From Lactobacillus sp. YT155 (GTDB lineage: Bacteria; Bacillota; Bacilli; Lactobacillales; Lactobacillaceae), in contig NZ_JAUKWP010000001.1 in the NCBI RefSeq assembly GCF_030504545.1, positions 295,255 to 359,254 on the forward strand: a stretch of 64,000 bases of DNA. Direction: 5' to 3'. The notes below the pieces were generated by a model. It had not been told where the DNA came from. It ran no database searches and saw only the letters and a list, made by a program, of their open reading frames with translations. Shown one piece after another: positions 25,717-35,953 of the stretch. Made by a program: the position numbers and the translations under genes. Every line of letters starts with the position of its first letter. Position 1 is the stretch's first letter.

Positions 25717-26174
25717 TATTTGATACCTCGAATCGATTTTTGTAGTAGTCCGTCAAAGAACCAACTGACACTAAAGATTGCAAAGAAAATACAGATAAAT
25801 AAACAGCCAATTATCATTAGCCCTGGGGCATCACTTAATTGTGCAAAACTATAAAACATGGGTAAAAATCCGAATGAGAATAAGAGGATAACCAACGAAT
25901 TCCGAGTGATTTTTGTTAACTTATTACCTGCAGTTACAGTAATTAATTGGTCTTCTCGAACTAATTTCAACAATCCAAAGCCATTGATGACACTGTTAGC
26001 GACTAAAATATCTATTAAATATAACACCACCATTGAAAGCAGAATCCCGTGTCCGGAGAGTTCTGCTTTGTGTTTGGCAGTAATTACTAAGAATGTGAAT
26101 AACCCTGTAACTAATAAAAAGAAAATCATCGTCAAGATAATGACTATTTTTAATAGATTCACCCTTTTTTTCAT
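25716..26174 (-). CDS. Four-TM membrane protein (DUF2975-like)
   Basis: 152 residues from the ATG at 26174, which has GGAGAG upstream; an ATG at 26186 lies directly at the rlmH stop. Four hydrophobic segments with a short cytosolic loop (LVREDQLITVTAGNKLTKITRNS) match the DUF2975 pattern. Members often sit beside a small XRE regulator, but here the neighbours are rlmH and a deformylase. The function is unknown. Confidence 0.68.
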   Translation of the reverse strand: MKKRVNLLKIVIILTMIFFLLVTGLFTFLVITAKHKAELSGHGILLSMVVLYLIDILVANSVINGFGLLKLVREDQLITVTAGNKLTKITRNSLVILLFSFGFLPMFYSFAQLSDAPGLMIIGCLFICIFFAIFSVSWFFDGLLQKSIRGIK

Positions 26175-26186
26175 AATACTCTCCAT

Positions 26187-26666
26187 TTATTTGTGGTAGG
26201 TTCTTCCAGCATCAATCATAAATGCTCGATAGATCTGTTCTGTTAATACTAACCTCATCAGTTGGTGAGGTAAAGTGAATCTTCCAAAAGAAATTGCTTG
26301 ATCCGCCCGTTTTTCCACTTCATCACTTGTTCCTAACGATCCACCGATGACAAAAGTCAGATCACTTTTCCCATACGTAGTTAAATCTGCAACTTTGGCT
26401 GCCAATTCCTCTGAAGATAGTTGTTCGCCTTTGATTGCTAATAAGAAGACGTATTCTTTATCTTTAATTTTCTCCAGAATACGTTGCCCTTCTAATTGCT
26501 TAATTTTCTCCATCTCGGAGTCACTTAATGACTCTGGAGCTTTCTCATCAGCGACCTCAATAATTTCAAATTTACCAAAAGCCGAAAGTCTCTTGGAATA
26601 TTCCGAAATTCCTTGTTTTAGATATTTTTCTTTCAATTTACCGACACATACAATTTTTATGTTCAT
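26187..26666 (-). CDS. rlmH: 23S rRNA (pseudouridine1915-N3)-methyltransferase RlmH
   Basis: 159 residues matching RlmH over the full length, with the SPOUT-fold end [21 protein letters not shown] and the SAM-binding turn [12 protein letters not shown]. It methylates pseudouridine 1915 of 23S rRNA in assembled 70S ribosomes. In Firmicutes it commonly lies near the walRK-htrA locus and the replication origin, as here. Confidence 0.96.
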   Translation of the reverse strand: MNIKIVCVGKLKEKYLKQGISEYSKRLSAFGKFEIIEVADEKAPESLSDSEMEKIKQLEGQRILEKIKDKEYVFLLAIKGEQLSSEELAAKVADLTTYGKSDLTFVIGGSLGTSDEVEKRADQAISFGRFTLPHQLMRLVLTEQIYRAFMIDAGRTYHK

Positions 26667-26697
26667 AATTATCCTTCAATAAGTAAAAATGTCAAAG

Positions 26698-26983
26698 TTT
26701 TCCACATTGACTAAATTTTAGTTCCTACATCTTGTGTATATCCTACAATTAAACCACCAAATATTCTATCAAAAATTTTTTTGAAAAAATATACCACTTT
26801 TTTTCCACATTTGTCTTCAATTTTTTCTGGCTTGTGTGAAACACTCATAAACCCCGGCATATCAACATACAGAACGTATGTTTTGTCTCAAAATAAGCGA
26901 CTTATCCACAAACCAATTTCTCGTGTGCAAAACTTTGGAGAGTTAGAAAGGTTTAATTCACAGTATTAACAAACTTATCCACA
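26698..26983. other. DnaA-box cluster in the rlmH-htrA intergenic region
   Basis: Two perfect DnaA boxes TTATCCACA at 26902-26910 and 26975-26983 and two one-mismatch boxes TTTTCCACA at 26698-26706 and 26801-26809, all in the same orientation, plus a one-mismatch box in the opposite orientation at 26733-26741. The surrounding 530 bp is AT-rich and contains no believable gene. It may be a DnaA titration or regulatory region; an actual replication origin would normally adjoin dnaA. Confidence 0.6.
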
Positions 26984-27170
26984 GGCAGTACTCTACTTTA
27001 TCCCATCTTGACAATTTTTTTAAATTTATCTAGCTAAATTTTACCGTGGAACAGTAATTTTTAATAATTGTATGATAATAAAAAACTTCGCAACAAAATG
27101 AACATTCTGCTTTATTTTTAATGTAAATATTCCACTATTCATTGCTCAGGCAAACGAATGTTTCCAACAA

Positions 27171-27198
27171 AAAAAACAGATCCTAAGATCTGTTTTTT
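27171..27198 (-). terminator. Terminator of htrA
   Basis: AAACAGATC-ctaa-GATCTGTTT with flanking A and T runs, touching the htrA stop codon. Confidence 0.85.
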
Positions 27199-28400
27199 TA
27201 TTCTGCTTCTTGAGTTAATTTCACAGTTACTTCAGCACTTTTGCCATCACGATAATATTTAATCTTCGTATTGTCACCAATTGAATGAGCATACAAAGCC
27301 GTATGTAATTCTGCGACACTGTTTACTTTCTTACCATCAACGGCAGTAATGACATCATACTTCTTTAATCCAGCAGTTCTAGCAGGTGAATTACCATTAA
27401 CTGAAGCGATTAGAACACCTTGCGTCACAGACTTCGGCAACTTCAAAGTATCTCTTTGGTCTTGACTAGAAACAAGTGACAAATCAGTTACACGCACACC
27501 TAGTGAAGGACGTTTAACTTTCTTGTTAGTAACTAGCGCATTAATAATCTTAACCACTTCATTACTTGGAATAGCAAAGCCCATTCCTTCAACAGTCGTT
27601 CCATCAGAACTAGAGGCTAATTTCATTGAATTAATTCCAATGACTTGTCCAGCAGCGTTAACGAGTGGACCTCCAGAGTTACCTTGATTAATTGCGGCAT
27701 CAGTCTGGATTACGGTTGCTTGACCAGTATCCATACCTGATTTTTCGTCTTGAGTTGTAATTGTACGACTCTTGGACGAAACAATTCCCTCGGTTACAGA
27801 AGTCGCATAGTCACTTCCTAGCGGCGAACCAATGGCAATCACGGGATCACCTTCGGCGATTGAATCAGAATTTCCAAATTCAGCGATTGCGGGAACTTTG
27901 TCCCCAGCAATTTGAATAACTGCTAAGTCAGTAACTTTGTCAGTACCAACTAATTTTCCGTCAGTTTTTGAGCCATCTTTGAAAATAATTTCTAGTTTAG
28001 CAGCGCCAGAGACTACATGGTTATTGGTAACAATATATCCTTTGCCATCTTTTTTACTATAGATAACCCCAGATCCCTCACCATACTTTTGAAGTGAATC
28101 ACTGTCTTTTTGACCAGAATCACCAAAAATTGAACTCCAGTCATTATTAGAACCGCTGCCTTGGCTTTGGTAATTGACTACCGAAACCACTGAACTCGAG
28201 ACCTTTTTAAACGCTGATCCCATTGTTGAATTAGCTTTAACATTTAATTTGCTAACCTTAGCTGTTCCTGGTTGATTGGAGGTATCACTTGGATTGTCGT
28301 TCATCAGATTATAAACGATGAACCCCGAGAAAACACCACCGACAATTGCAGAAACTAAAGCAATAATCATCATACTTACGAATGTTTTTCTATTTTCCAT
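27198..28400 (-). CDS. htrA: HtrA/DegP-like membrane-anchored serine protease
   Basis: 400 residues. One membrane anchor at about residues 10-35, a Ser/Asn-rich linker, then a trypsin-like domain with His in IVTNNHVVSG, Asp in VTDLAVIQ and Ser in NQGNSGGPL, and one C-terminal PDZ domain (NSPARTAGLKKYDVITAV). It degrades misfolded exported proteins at the cell surface. It closes the walRK cluster as in other lactobacilli. Confidence 0.95.
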   Translation of the reverse strand: MENRKTFVSMMIIALVSAIVGGVFSGFIVYNLMNDNPSDTSNQPGTAKVSKLNVKANSTMGSAFKKVSSSVVSVVNYQSQGSGSNNDWSSIFGDSGQKDSDSLQKYGEGSGVIYSKKDGKGYIVTNNHVVSGAAKLEIIFKDGSKTDGKLVGTDKVTDLAVIQIAGDKVPAIAEFGNSDSIAEGDPVIAIGSPLGSDYATSVTEGIVSSKSRTITTQDEKSGMDTGQATVIQTDAAINQGNSGGPLVNAAGQVIGINSMKLASSSDGTTVEGMGFAIPSNEVVKIINALVTNKKVKRPSLGVRVTDLSLVSSQDQRDTLKLPKSVTQGVLIASVNGNSPARTAGLKKYDVITAVDGKKVNSVAELHTALYAHSIGDNTKIKYYRDGKSAEVTVKLTQEAE

Positions 28401-28480
28401 AAAATTCTCCCATTACAAACATGGTACGACTATTATAAATTACTTGTTTGAAAAAGAAATGAATAAACCTCGAAAATTAT

Positions 28481-29281
28481 CTAGATATCACAAAGTGGTT
28501 GCGCCTTGACTGGGTCGGTATCGTTGATATGAAAGTCATGCTCCACCCCAAAATCATGTTCAATCAAATCCTTCGCAACTGTTTCGTGAGCGACTTTTTT
28601 CAAATTATTCTCGGGACTCAAGTGACCCAGATAAATTTGCTTAGTACTATTACCAATCACATCCATTAAGGTATTGGCACCATCATCGTTAGATAAATGA
28701 CCCCGATCACTTAGAATACGTTGTTTCAATGACCAAGCGTAACTTCCATTACGCAGCATTTCTAAATCATGATTACATTCCATCAAATAAGCATCTGCCG
28801 ATTCAATCGTCTTCTTAACTCGTTCAGAAACGTATCCTGTATCGGTCAGAATTGCGAAACTCTTTCCTTGATAATGAAATTGATAGAATTGTGGTTCTCG
28901 AGCATCATGGGACACGCCAAAACTTTCAATATCCAAGTCACCGAGAGTCTTAGTCGCACCCATTTCAAAAATATGTTTATCAATATTTTCAGTCTTACCT
29001 ATTTTTGGTGCCATTTGTTCCCAAGTACCTTCATTGGCGTAAACAGAGATTCCATATTTACGAGCAAGAACACCGACACCTTGAATGTGATCGCTATGTT
29101 CATGAGTCACCAAAATCGCATCGACATCAGCGATATCTTTGTCGATACTTGTCATTGCCGCCTCAATTTTCTTACCAGAAAGACCGGCATCAACTAATAT
29201 TTTGCTATTAGGTGTCTCGATATAAGTCGAATTACCTTGACTACTGCTAGCCAACACACTCATTTTAAAATCTGAACTCAC
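28481..29281 (-). CDS. yycJ: MBL-fold hydrolase YycJ/WalJ
   Basis: 266 residues of the metallo-beta-lactamase fold, with VTHEHSDHIQG as the metal-binding motif and a later ECNHD and GHLS ligand pair. YycJ is a 5'-3' DNA exonuclease proposed to act in mismatch repair in Bacillus. It follows yycI by 12 bp in the walRK operon. Confidence 0.93.
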   Translation of the reverse strand: MSSDFKMSVLASSSQGNSTYIETPNSKILVDAGLSGKKIEAAMTSIDKDIADVDAILVTHEHSDHIQGVGVLARKYGISVYANEGTWEQMAPKIGKTENIDKHIFEMGATKTLGDLDIESFGVSHDAREPQFYQFHYQGKSFAILTDTGYVSERVKKTIESADAYLMECNHDLEMLRNGSYAWSLKQRILSDRGHLSNDDGANTLMDVIGNSTKQIYLGHLSPENNLKKVAHETVAKDLIEHDFGVEHDFHINDTDPVKAQPLCDI

Positions 29282-29293
29282 TTAATTACCTTC

Positions 29294-30082
29294 TTATTGA
29301 TCATTTTGTTTAATAATAGTTCCATTAAAAGCATTTACTGTCTTAATAGTACTTGTTTTTGTACTACGATTCTTAACTTCAACAAACCAAGTTGGAATAT
29401 AAATAACATTTCCCTTAACTGTCAGCAACTTAGAGTATGCATACTTCGTCCACATAATTTTTGAGTTATCGGGAATTTCTGAAGCTGTATACAACCGATC
29501 AACAGCTTCTCTTTCAGAAATCGTATCTTGTTCTTCACGCAACGAAGTCACTTTCGATACCAGAGTTTGACGATAATTCAAAATCGACTTATTACTGCGA
29601 GTAAAAACTAGTTGAGAACTTTCATCAAATAACTCTCCATAATTTGTCACTTGAGAGTAAACAAACTTACGATCATTTGATAAATAAGGATTGTATTTAT
29701 AAGAACTTGTTAGCAGTACATTACTGCTGTTTTCCATAAACTTGTTGAGTACTTTTTTAGCATCACTAGTATCGTCTAAATAAATAGTATTTTTCAAACG
29801 ACTAATCATCCCGTCGCCTTGTTCGGTCACATCTTGATCCTTCAATTGGTCCTTATCCTTCATAAAACTATTATCAGGAGTTGCAGATAAGTAGTAACCT
29901 TTTTGCTTTTCGTTAGACAAACGACCAGTAGTGATGTTGGCACTCTTCATCTGTGTAGAGATTGAGGCAACGTCAGATTTACTAGTAACCACATTGTTAG
30001 CTTGCTTATAACTAGTAAATAAGAAAATATCTAAGGCGATGAAAACCGCTAAGAAAATTAATTCAATTCTTCGAAAATCCAC
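29294..30082 (-). CDS. yycI: WalK-accessory protein YycI
   Basis: 262 residues with an N-terminal membrane anchor (IELIFLAVFIALDIFLFTSY) and an extracytoplasmic domain matching YycI. With YycH it binds WalK and tunes its kinase activity. It starts 2 bp after the yycH stop. Confidence 0.92.
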   Translation of the reverse strand: MDFRRIELIFLAVFIALDIFLFTSYKQANNVVTSKSDVASISTQMKSANITTGRLSNEKQKGYYLSATPDNSFMKDKDQLKDQDVTEQGDGMISRLKNTIYLDDTSDAKKVLNKFMENSSNVLLTSSYKYNPYLSNDRKFVYSQVTNYGELFDESSQLVFTRSNKSILNYRQTLVSKVTSLREEQDTISEREAVDRLYTASEIPDNSKIMWTKYAYSKLLTVKGNVIYIPTWFVEVKNRSTKTSTIKTVNAFNGTIIKQNDQ

Positions 30083-30084
30083 GA

Positions 30085-31395
30085 TTACTCACCTCCTACT
30101 TGATCACTAACGCCAATAAGTTCTTGTAACGAACTCCAAGATTGATCGACACGAATAAAGTAAGCAGGTACTAAGTGGACAATCTCTTTGTTCTCGGGAT
30201 CATCTTCCCATTTATAACCTAAATCAATAAACTGAATTTTCTTAGTATCAAACCCATGTGCCTTCAAATCATTCATTACCTGGTCAGTACTCTTCAAACG
30301 AACTGGTGTCGAATCCGAAGGAACCGGCACTTGAATTACTTGATTTGAGAATTGTGTAAGTTGCTCGGATTTATTAAATACGATTCTTACTGCACCGAAA
30401 TCACTCTTATAAAAAGTAGGGAAGCCTTCAATATATTCTCTAAAGACTAGCGTTTTGGTTTTCCAATTGGCATACGCTAATTTAGCGTTAGACAAAGGTG
30501 TATTGATCTGATTGACCAAGTCTAACCCTCTGTCCAAGACTTCTTGCGAATTCTTAGGACTCTGATCTTTTTCATAATTATAGTAGTTTAAAGTATTATT
30601 CTTGTATGAAACAAGTTTTTGGTAGGACGATGGACTATAAGTTGTCGCATCAGCACTCTTATGAGTTGAAATATTGTTGGAGCCTAACAATGTTGAAATG
30701 TAACTATTGTCTTCTTGCTTCGAAACAAGATAACTATAAGATTTTAGCGCCACACCATTTTCATAATTAATTAATACTCGTTTATCATCTACTTGCAACT
30801 TAACATTAATCGCTACATCAGTCTTCCGAAGTAGTTTTTCGATCCTCTTTGAGCTACCAGAATTTACACTGATTTTGTAAATTGTATGTGTTTTATCGTT
30901 TCCTAAATAAATCACTTGATCTCTTTTTTCCACGTGGAATAAAATTCGATCGAACTTGATTTTATGCTCGGAAGCAAGACTCTTCTTGTCCAAAATCTTT
31001 CCATAATAATCTAATGGCATCTGAAAAGCATAGAATAACTGCAATGAATCCTTTGAGTTAACAAATTTTTCATACTTGTCTTTGTCATTCTTAGATGTAA
31101 CTTTTACCTGACCATAATTCCATTTCGACATATCTTTTTGAACAGCGCTAACAATATTGTGTTTGTTGTTATACACCATTCGAACTTGGCCGTCGTCATT
31201 CCACAAAATTTGTGAAGGTGCATAGACGTCACGTTTTTTTACAACCCGCTGAACTCCGAGCTTGTTGTTATTATCGTCAGTATTTGGTTGTGTGCGATAT
31301 CGTGCATTATTGGTAAAAATCAGAAACGTCAAAATAAAACTGATTCCAATCGCAATAACCACTAATGTTTGAACAACTAATCTACTAATCTTCAT
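30085..31395 (-). CDS. yycH: WalK-accessory protein YycH
   Basis: 436 residues from the ATG at 31395, where the membrane anchor (LVVQTLVVIAIGISFILTFLIF) begins; a longer frame would read through walK. The large extracellular part matches YycH. It overlaps the walK 3' end by 11 bp, so expression is coupled. It works with YycI on WalK. Confidence 0.92.
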   Translation of the reverse strand: MKISRLVVQTLVVIAIGISFILTFLIFTNNARYRTQPNTDDNNNKLGVQRVVKKRDVYAPSQILWNDDGQVRMVYNNKHNIVSAVQKDMSKWNYGQVKVTSKNDKDKYEKFVNSKDSLQLFYAFQMPLDYYGKILDKKSLASEHKIKFDRILFHVEKRDQVIYLGNDKTHTIYKISVNSGSSKRIEKLLRKTDVAINVKLQVDDKRVLINYENGVALKSYSYLVSKQEDNSYISTLLGSNNISTHKSADATTYSPSSYQKLVSYKNNTLNYYNYEKDQSPKNSQEVLDRGLDLVNQINTPLSNAKLAYANWKTKTLVFREYIEGFPTFYKSDFGAVRIVFNKSEQLTQFSNQVIQVPVPSDSTPVRLKSTDQVMNDLKAHGFDTKKIQFIDLGYKWEDDPENKEIVHLVPAYFIRVDQSWSSLQELIGVSDQVGGE

Positions 31396-33256
31396 CCCAT
31401 TCACCCACACTTTCGTTTGGATTGTAAGGAAGTGAAATATAAAATGTCGATCCCTTACCTTCAGAAGAGTTAACCCAAATCTTACCTTTATGTTCCTCAA
31501 CAACTTCTTTAGAAATTGAGAGACCTAGTCCCGTTCCCCCTTGCTTACGAGAACGAGCCTTATCAACTCGATAGAAACGATCAAAAATTTTGATTTGATC
31601 ACTTCTAGGAATTCCTAATCCTTGGTCATTGATGCTGATAATAATATGTTTGTTAGTCTCCAATAAACGACAAGTAATTACTCCACCATCGGGAGAATAC
31701 TTAATCGCATTATTCAAGATATTATCAATAACTTGTGTCATTTTGTCAGTATCAATTTCCACCCATAAGTCATGCTTAGTGAAAACTCGTTTGATGGTAT
31801 AGTCTTTAACTTTTGTACCATCTTCTTTAGCATGTTCCTTATCTTTTTTAAGCATCATGTCAAAACGATTCAAGATGTAATTGAAAAATTCATTGAAGTT
31901 GATATATTCAAGATCAAGTTTTGAAGTTCCTTGATCCATTCGTGACAAACTCAATAAGTCATTAATCATACGGATAACACGTTCTGTTTCTTCAACAGTA
32001 ACTTGCAAGAATTGTGGGGCTAATTTCTTATCTTCCCAAGCACCATCATTTAGAGTTTCCACATAACTTCTGATACTGGTTAGCGGCGTTCTTAACTCAT
32101 GCGAAACGTTAGAAACGAATTCTTTTCGTTCACGGTCAACACGTTGTTGTTCGGTGACGTCATGAAGCACACAAACCACACCACTGACAAAACCACTATC
32201 TCTTTGAATAAGTGAAAATTCAGCATTTAAAATCAAATCATTATTATTGTTAGGAGCCTCCAAGATGACTGAATCTTGATCTTCCAAAATATCTTGGAAA
32301 GAGAACTCATTCTCAATTCCTAACGAATCAGTGATTGATTGACCGATTACTTGATCTTGCTCTTCAATTCCCAAGAGTTCACGGGCCATTTCATTAATAA
32401 TCGTGATATTTCCACGACGATTGGTGGCAATAACTCCATCAGACATTTGTGAAAGCACTGAGTCTAATCGACGTCGTTCAGATTCAGAATTATCGGTTTC
32501 TTCTTCAACTTTGATACTCAAGTTATTAACCGCTAAAGCCAACTGTCCTAATTCATCGGCACTATAAACTCTAACTTGCCCTGAGTAATCACCGTTAGAC
32601 ATGCGAATTGCTTGCTGTTTCATTTCATCAATCGGACGAGTAATAGCTCGAGAAATGAAGATTGCAATTAACGCCCCAATCAAACCAGCAACCAAGGAAG
32701 CAGTTAAGAAAATCACGATAATTCCGTTGATATCTTGATAGACTTTTTCCATGCTGGCACGCACGTAAATAGCCCCAATAACATTACTGGAGTCATTCAC
32801 TGTTTTCACTAATGGTTGCACTAAGACATAGGAATTACCAAGATCTTTGTCATAAACAATCTTCGTAATTTTGCGATTATTATAAATGGCATTTTTGGTA
32901 TCGGCGATATTACTTTTGGTTCCAACCGTTGATTGACGATTGGCATTAGAATTACCGACAATTGTGCCATCTTTATCTACAACTTGAATTTCAGAAATAG
33001 AATTATTATTAATATCTTGCAGTGAATTCTGAATACTATCCCCCATATCCTTATCATGCAAATAAATATCTTGCGTGATTTGATTAGAAATTCCCGGCGG
33101 AATTGAAATAGAAGTTTCAAAGTTCTGGACGTAATTATGTTCGATTTGACGCACAAAATAAGCCCCAATGATTTCGATAGTCGCAATCAAAATCAAAATG
33201 AACGCAAAAGGAATTTTGAAATGAATTGAATGAATGAAATTAATTTTTTTGTTCAC
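31385..33256 (-). CDS. walK: Sensor histidine kinase WalK
   Basis: 623 residues: TM1 near residues 15-35, an extracytoplasmic Cache-like domain, TM2 near 180-200, a HAMP domain, a PAS domain (about 265-370), the HisKA box FVSNVSHELRTPLT with the phospho-acceptor His near residue 385, and an ATPase domain with DNILNNAIKYSP and GTGLGLSI. It senses cell-wall state and phosphorylates WalR. The order and domains are standard for Lactobacillaceae. Confidence 0.96.
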   Translation of the reverse strand: MNKKINFIHSIHFKIPFAFILILIATIEIIGAYFVRQIEHNYVQNFETSISIPPGISNQITQDIYLHDKDMGDSIQNSLQDINNNSISEIQVVDKDGTIVGNSNANRQSTVGTKSNIADTKNAIYNNRKITKIVYDKDLGNSYVLVQPLVKTVNDSSNVIGAIYVRASMEKVYQDINGIIVIFLTASLVAGLIGALIAIFISRAITRPIDEMKQQAIRMSNGDYSGQVRVYSADELGQLALAVNNLSIKVEEETDNSESERRRLDSVLSQMSDGVIATNRRGNITIINEMARELLGIEEQDQVIGQSITDSLGIENEFSFQDILEDQDSVILEAPNNNNDLILNAEFSLIQRDSGFVSGVVCVLHDVTEQQRVDRERKEFVSNVSHELRTPLTSIRSYVETLNDGAWEDKKLAPQFLQVTVEETERVIRMINDLLSLSRMDQGTSKLDLEYINFNEFFNYILNRFDMMLKKDKEHAKEDGTKVKDYTIKRVFTKHDLWVEIDTDKMTQVIDNILNNAIKYSPDGGVITCRLLETNKHIIISINDQGLGIPRSDQIKIFDRFYRVDKARSRKQGGTGLGLSISKEVVEEHKGKIWVNSSEGKGSTFYISLPYNPNESVGEWDED

Positions 33257-33298
33257 AAGTTTTTCCCTTTAAATAAAAAAAGCCCACAATCATGCAAG

Positions 33299-34012
33299 CT
33301 AGTCATCACTATCAGTATCTTTTAGGTAGTAACCCACGCCACGACGAGTCATTAACCACTCTGGTTGACTAGGATTATCTTCGATTTTTTCGCGTAAACG
33401 ACGAACGGTAACGTCAACGGTTCTGACATCCCCAAAGTAATCGTATCCCCAAACAGTTTGAAGCAAGTGCTCACGCTTCATAACTTGACCAATGTGTTGA
33501 GCTAAGTAATAAATTAATTCAAATTCACGATGAGTCAATTCAACTTCTTTACCATCTTTTTTAACAATATATGCATCAGGAATAATTGATAAGTTTCCGA
33601 TTGTAATATTGTCAGTAGTGTTATCATCTTCACTTGTGTTTTGGACAGTTTCTTGACGTCTTAATTGGGCCTTCACACGTGCAACTAATTCTCGATTAGA
33701 GAAAGGCTTCGTTACATAGTCGTCAGCACCAAGCTCTAATCCAATAACTTTATCAATCTCTGCGTCTTTAGCAGTAATCATGATAATTGGTGTATCGTGA
33801 GTTTTTCTAACTTCACGCGCCACTTCCAAACCATCTTTAACAGGAAGCATTAAGTCCAATAAGATGATATCTGGATTCTCTTCTTCAACTTTGTCTAATG
33901 CTTCTTGTCCATCAAAGGCGGTTATAACTTCATAACCTTCTTTTTCCATATTATATTTAATGATATCTGAGATGGGTTTTTCGTCATCAACAACTAAAAC
34001 TTTTTTAGCCAT
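33299..34012 (-). CDS. walR: Response regulator WalR
   Basis: 237 residues from the ATG at 34012 with AAGGAG upstream; a longer frame lacks a binding site. The receiver domain starts [14 protein letters not shown] with the phospho-acceptor Asp in [10 protein letters not shown], followed by an OmpR-type winged helix ([13 protein letters not shown]). It controls peptidoglycan hydrolase and wall genes and is normally essential. It is the first gene of the walRK-yycHIJ-htrA cluster. Confidence 0.96.
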   Translation of the reverse strand: MAKKVLVVDDEKPISDIIKYNMEKEGYEVITAFDGQEALDKVEEENPDIILLDLMLPVKDGLEVAREVRKTHDTPIIMITAKDAEIDKVIGLELGADDYVTKPFSNRELVARVKAQLRRQETVQNTSEDDNTTDNITIGNLSIIPDAYIVKKDGKEVELTHREFELIYYLAQHIGQVMKREHLLQTVWGYDYFGDVRTVDVTVRRLREKIEDNPSQPEWLMTRRGVGYYLKDTDSDD

Positions 34013-34143
34013 AAATTCACACTCCTTAGTGTACTCGTAATTCATTATACTAATAATGAAAACATAAAACAAAAATGTGATAATAAATCATTAAAACATT
34101 GCCATAAAAAGAGAACTTATGGTAATATATTCATTGTTGAATT

Positions 34144-34216
34144 GGGTGGTTAGCTCAGCTGGCAGAGCAACGGACTCTTAATCCGTGGGTCCAGGGTTCG
34201 ATCCCCTGACCACCCA
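34144..34216 (+). tRNA. tRNA-Lys (anticodon CUU)
   Basis: A 73-nt cloverleaf: acceptor GGGTGGT/ACCACCC, D arm with GCTC...GAGC, anticodon stem ACGGA/TCCGT with loop CTCTTAA (anticodon CTT), and T arm CAGGG-TTCGATC-CCCTG. CCA is not encoded. It reads AAG codons. Its 3' end serves as the attachment site for the two integrated elements that follow. Confidence 0.95.
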
Positions 34217-34217
34217 T
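34201..34217 (+). repeat. att core 1 (tRNA 3' end)
   Basis: ATCCCCTGACCACCCAT, the last part of the tRNA-Lys gene, repeated in full at 42761-42777 and as 15 bp at 51499-51513. It marks the left junction of element 1. Confidence 0.85.
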
Positions 34218-34315
34218 ATAAGTACTTTTGAAGGTTGTTATATCATGCTAAAGCACTGATATGATAGCCTTTTTACTTTTTCTCAACTTTGAGAAATTTG
34301 ATTGATTTTGATACT
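34203..34315 (+). repeat. Long direct repeat, left copy (att flank)
   Basis: About 110 bp, from the att core through the tRNA terminator hairpin (stem around TTATATCA/TGATATGA) to TTTTGATACTA, recurs at 51499-51611 with only a few substitutions and a 1-2 bp length change. The middle att site lacks this flank. Confidence 0.75.
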
Positions 34316-34317
34316 AT

Positions 34318-34339
34318 GGGTAGTCAACTGGGTAGTCAA
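34318..34339 (+). repeat. Integrase arm-type repeats, left end of element 1
   Basis: GGGTAGTCAA occurs at 34318-34327 and 34330-34339. The same motif is at 42659-42668, directly after the element 1 integrase stop, with a variant at 42671-42680. Paired DR sites of this kind bind the N-terminal arm domain of Tn916-type integrases. Confidence 0.7.
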
Positions 34340-34436
34340 AAAATTACATTATTTAATAGTTAAGCACGCTAAAATGAAGGCTTTTCGGAGTCAAACAATA
34401 AAATTTTGGGGCAAACAACATCATAGAATCAAATAT
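34340..34436. other. Non-coding left end of element 1
   Basis: No gene is seen. It contains a 27-bp segment (34403-34429) that recurs inverted in front of the element 1 integrase with one mismatch. An ORF of 64 codons here has no ribosome binding site or domain and is not believed. Confidence 0.5.
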
Positions 34437-34470
34437 AAAAAAAGAGGATTTATAAAATCCTCTTTTTTTA
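34437..34470 (-). terminator. Terminator of the ars operon
   Basis: AAAGAGGATTT-ata-AAATCCTCTTT hairpin with T-run, just beyond arsC. Confidence 0.85.
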
Positions 34471-34884
34471 TCATATTTTATTTTTCAATTCCTTAATATG
34501 TTCACTAATTTCATCTCTTGTTTTTCTAAATACTTCCATTATCTCATCTTCAGTTCCAGTAGCTTGTGCTGGATCTTCTAGTCCCCAATGTTCATGTGAT
34601 ACGTTCGCTGGTAAAACCGGACAATTGTCCAAAGCATCCCCACACAAAGTGATAACTAAGTCTGAATTATTGATATATTCATTATCAATGACTTGGGATT
34701 TATTGTGGCTAATATCAATGCCAATTTCTGACATCACTTTCACTGCTCTAGGATTCAATCCGTGAGCTTCAATTCCACCGCTTCGAATTTCATATTCTTT
34801 AGGATCCAATAATTCTTTTGATAATCCTTCTGCCATCTGGCTTCTGCAAGAATTTCCAGTACAAATAAAATAAATTGTTTTCAT
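34471..34884 (-). CDS. arsC: Thioredoxin-dependent arsenate reductase ArsC
   Basis: 137 residues of the low-molecular-weight phosphatase fold. The P-loop CTGNSCR is at residues 8-14, and the redox triad is Cys8, Cys81 and Cys88 (LCGDALDNC). It reduces arsenate to arsenite for export by Acr3. It is the last gene of the operon, and its ATG shares a base with the acr3 stop. Confidence 0.95.
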   Translation of the reverse strand: MKTIYFICTGNSCRSQMAEGLSKELLDPKEYEIRSGGIEAHGLNPRAVKVMSEIGIDISHNKSQVIDNEYINNSDLVITLCGDALDNCPVLPANVSHEHWGLEDPAQATGTEDEIMEVFRKTRDEISEHIKELKNKI

Positions 34885-35936
34885 TATGATTTTTCTCCAT
34901 TAAAATATTTATTCTTTAATTTTAGAGCAACATTTACTAATAAAATTAGCACTGGAACTTCCACCAGTGGACCAATCACTGCGGCAAAAGCCTCTCCCGA
35001 ATTTATTCCAAAAACTCCTACTGCAACAGCTATTGCCAACTCAAAGTTGTTACTTGCTGCGGTAAATGAGAGAGACGCAGATATTGGATAACTGGTGCCC
35101 ATTTTCTTTGATATGAAGAATGACACAAAAAACATTATTACAAAATAGAACAATAATGGAATGGCAATTCTAACCACATCAAGTGGTAGCTGTATTACTT
35201 TTTCTCCCTTTACGGAGAACATCACAACAATCGTAAATAAAAGTGCAATCAATGTTATTGGACTAATCTTTGGAACAAATTTTGCTTCAAACCATTCTTT
35301 TCCTTTAATTTTTATAAGTAAAAATCTCGAACTGATTCCTGCAATAAAAGGAATTCCTAAATAAATAAATACACTCTTGGCTATTTCACCCATTGTAATA
35401 TCTACTGTATGAGTCTCTAGTCCCAACCAGCTAGGTAATACTGTTACGAAAATATACGCAAATACAGAGTAAAATATTATTTGGAAAATAGAATTAAATG
35501 CGACTAACCCCGCTGTATATTCATTATCTCCTTGAGCTAATTCACTCCACACAATTACCATTGCAATACATCTAGCAAGTCCAATCATAATTAGTCCTAC
35601 CATATAACTAGGATAGTTGTGAAGAAATACTACCGCCAAGATGAACATAACAATTGGTCCAACAATCCAATTTTGGAACAGCGATATCAAGAGAACTTTC
35701 CAATTCTTGAATACGCGCCACATTTCTTCATATTTCACTTTTGTTAACGGTGGATACATCATTAAAATCAACCCAATGGCAATTGGTATAGATGTAGTTC
35801 CTATCTCTAAACTATTTATCGTTGAGGGAACGCTTGGAAAAAAGAAACCTAATCCAATTCCTGTCGCCATCGCAATAAATATCCATAAAGTTAGATATTT
35901 ATCTAATATAGATAATTTTTTTGCTACTTGATTCAT
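34884..35936 (-). CDS. acr3: Arsenite efflux transporter Acr3
   Basis: 350 residues with ten membrane helices of the BASS/Acr3 fold. Conserved features include the Cys in [21 protein letters not shown], where the family has its arsenite-translocating cysteine. It exports arsenite by the membrane potential. Its pairing with ArsA homologs here is notable because ArsA more often serves ArsB. Confidence 0.93.
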   Translation of the reverse strand: MNQVAKKLSILDKYLTLWIFIAMATGIGLGFFFPSVPSTINSLEIGTTSIPIAIGLILMMYPPLTKVKYEEMWRVFKNWKVLLISLFQNWIVGPIVMFILAVVFLHNYPSYMVGLIMIGLARCIAMVIVWSELAQGDNEYTAGLVAFNSIFQIIFYSVFAYIFVTVLPSWLGLETHTVDITMGEIAKSVFIYLGIPFIAGISSRFLLIKIKGKEWFEAKFVPKISPITLIALLFTIVVMFSVKGEKVIQLPLDVVRIAIPLLFYFVIMFFVSFFISKKMGTSYPISASLSFTAASNNFELAIAVAVGVFGINSGEAFAAVIGPLVEVPVLILLVNVALKLKNKYFNGEKS

Positions 35937-35953
35937 GAATGCTCCTCCAATTT

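Noticed and set aside
26781-26969. A 62-codon plus-strand frame in the rlmH-htrA gap
   Set aside because: No ribosome binding site or recognisable product; it runs across the DnaA boxes.
34302-34496. A 64-codon frame after the tRNA-Lys
   Set aside because: It crosses the arm repeats and the ars terminator and has no binding site; chance ORF.
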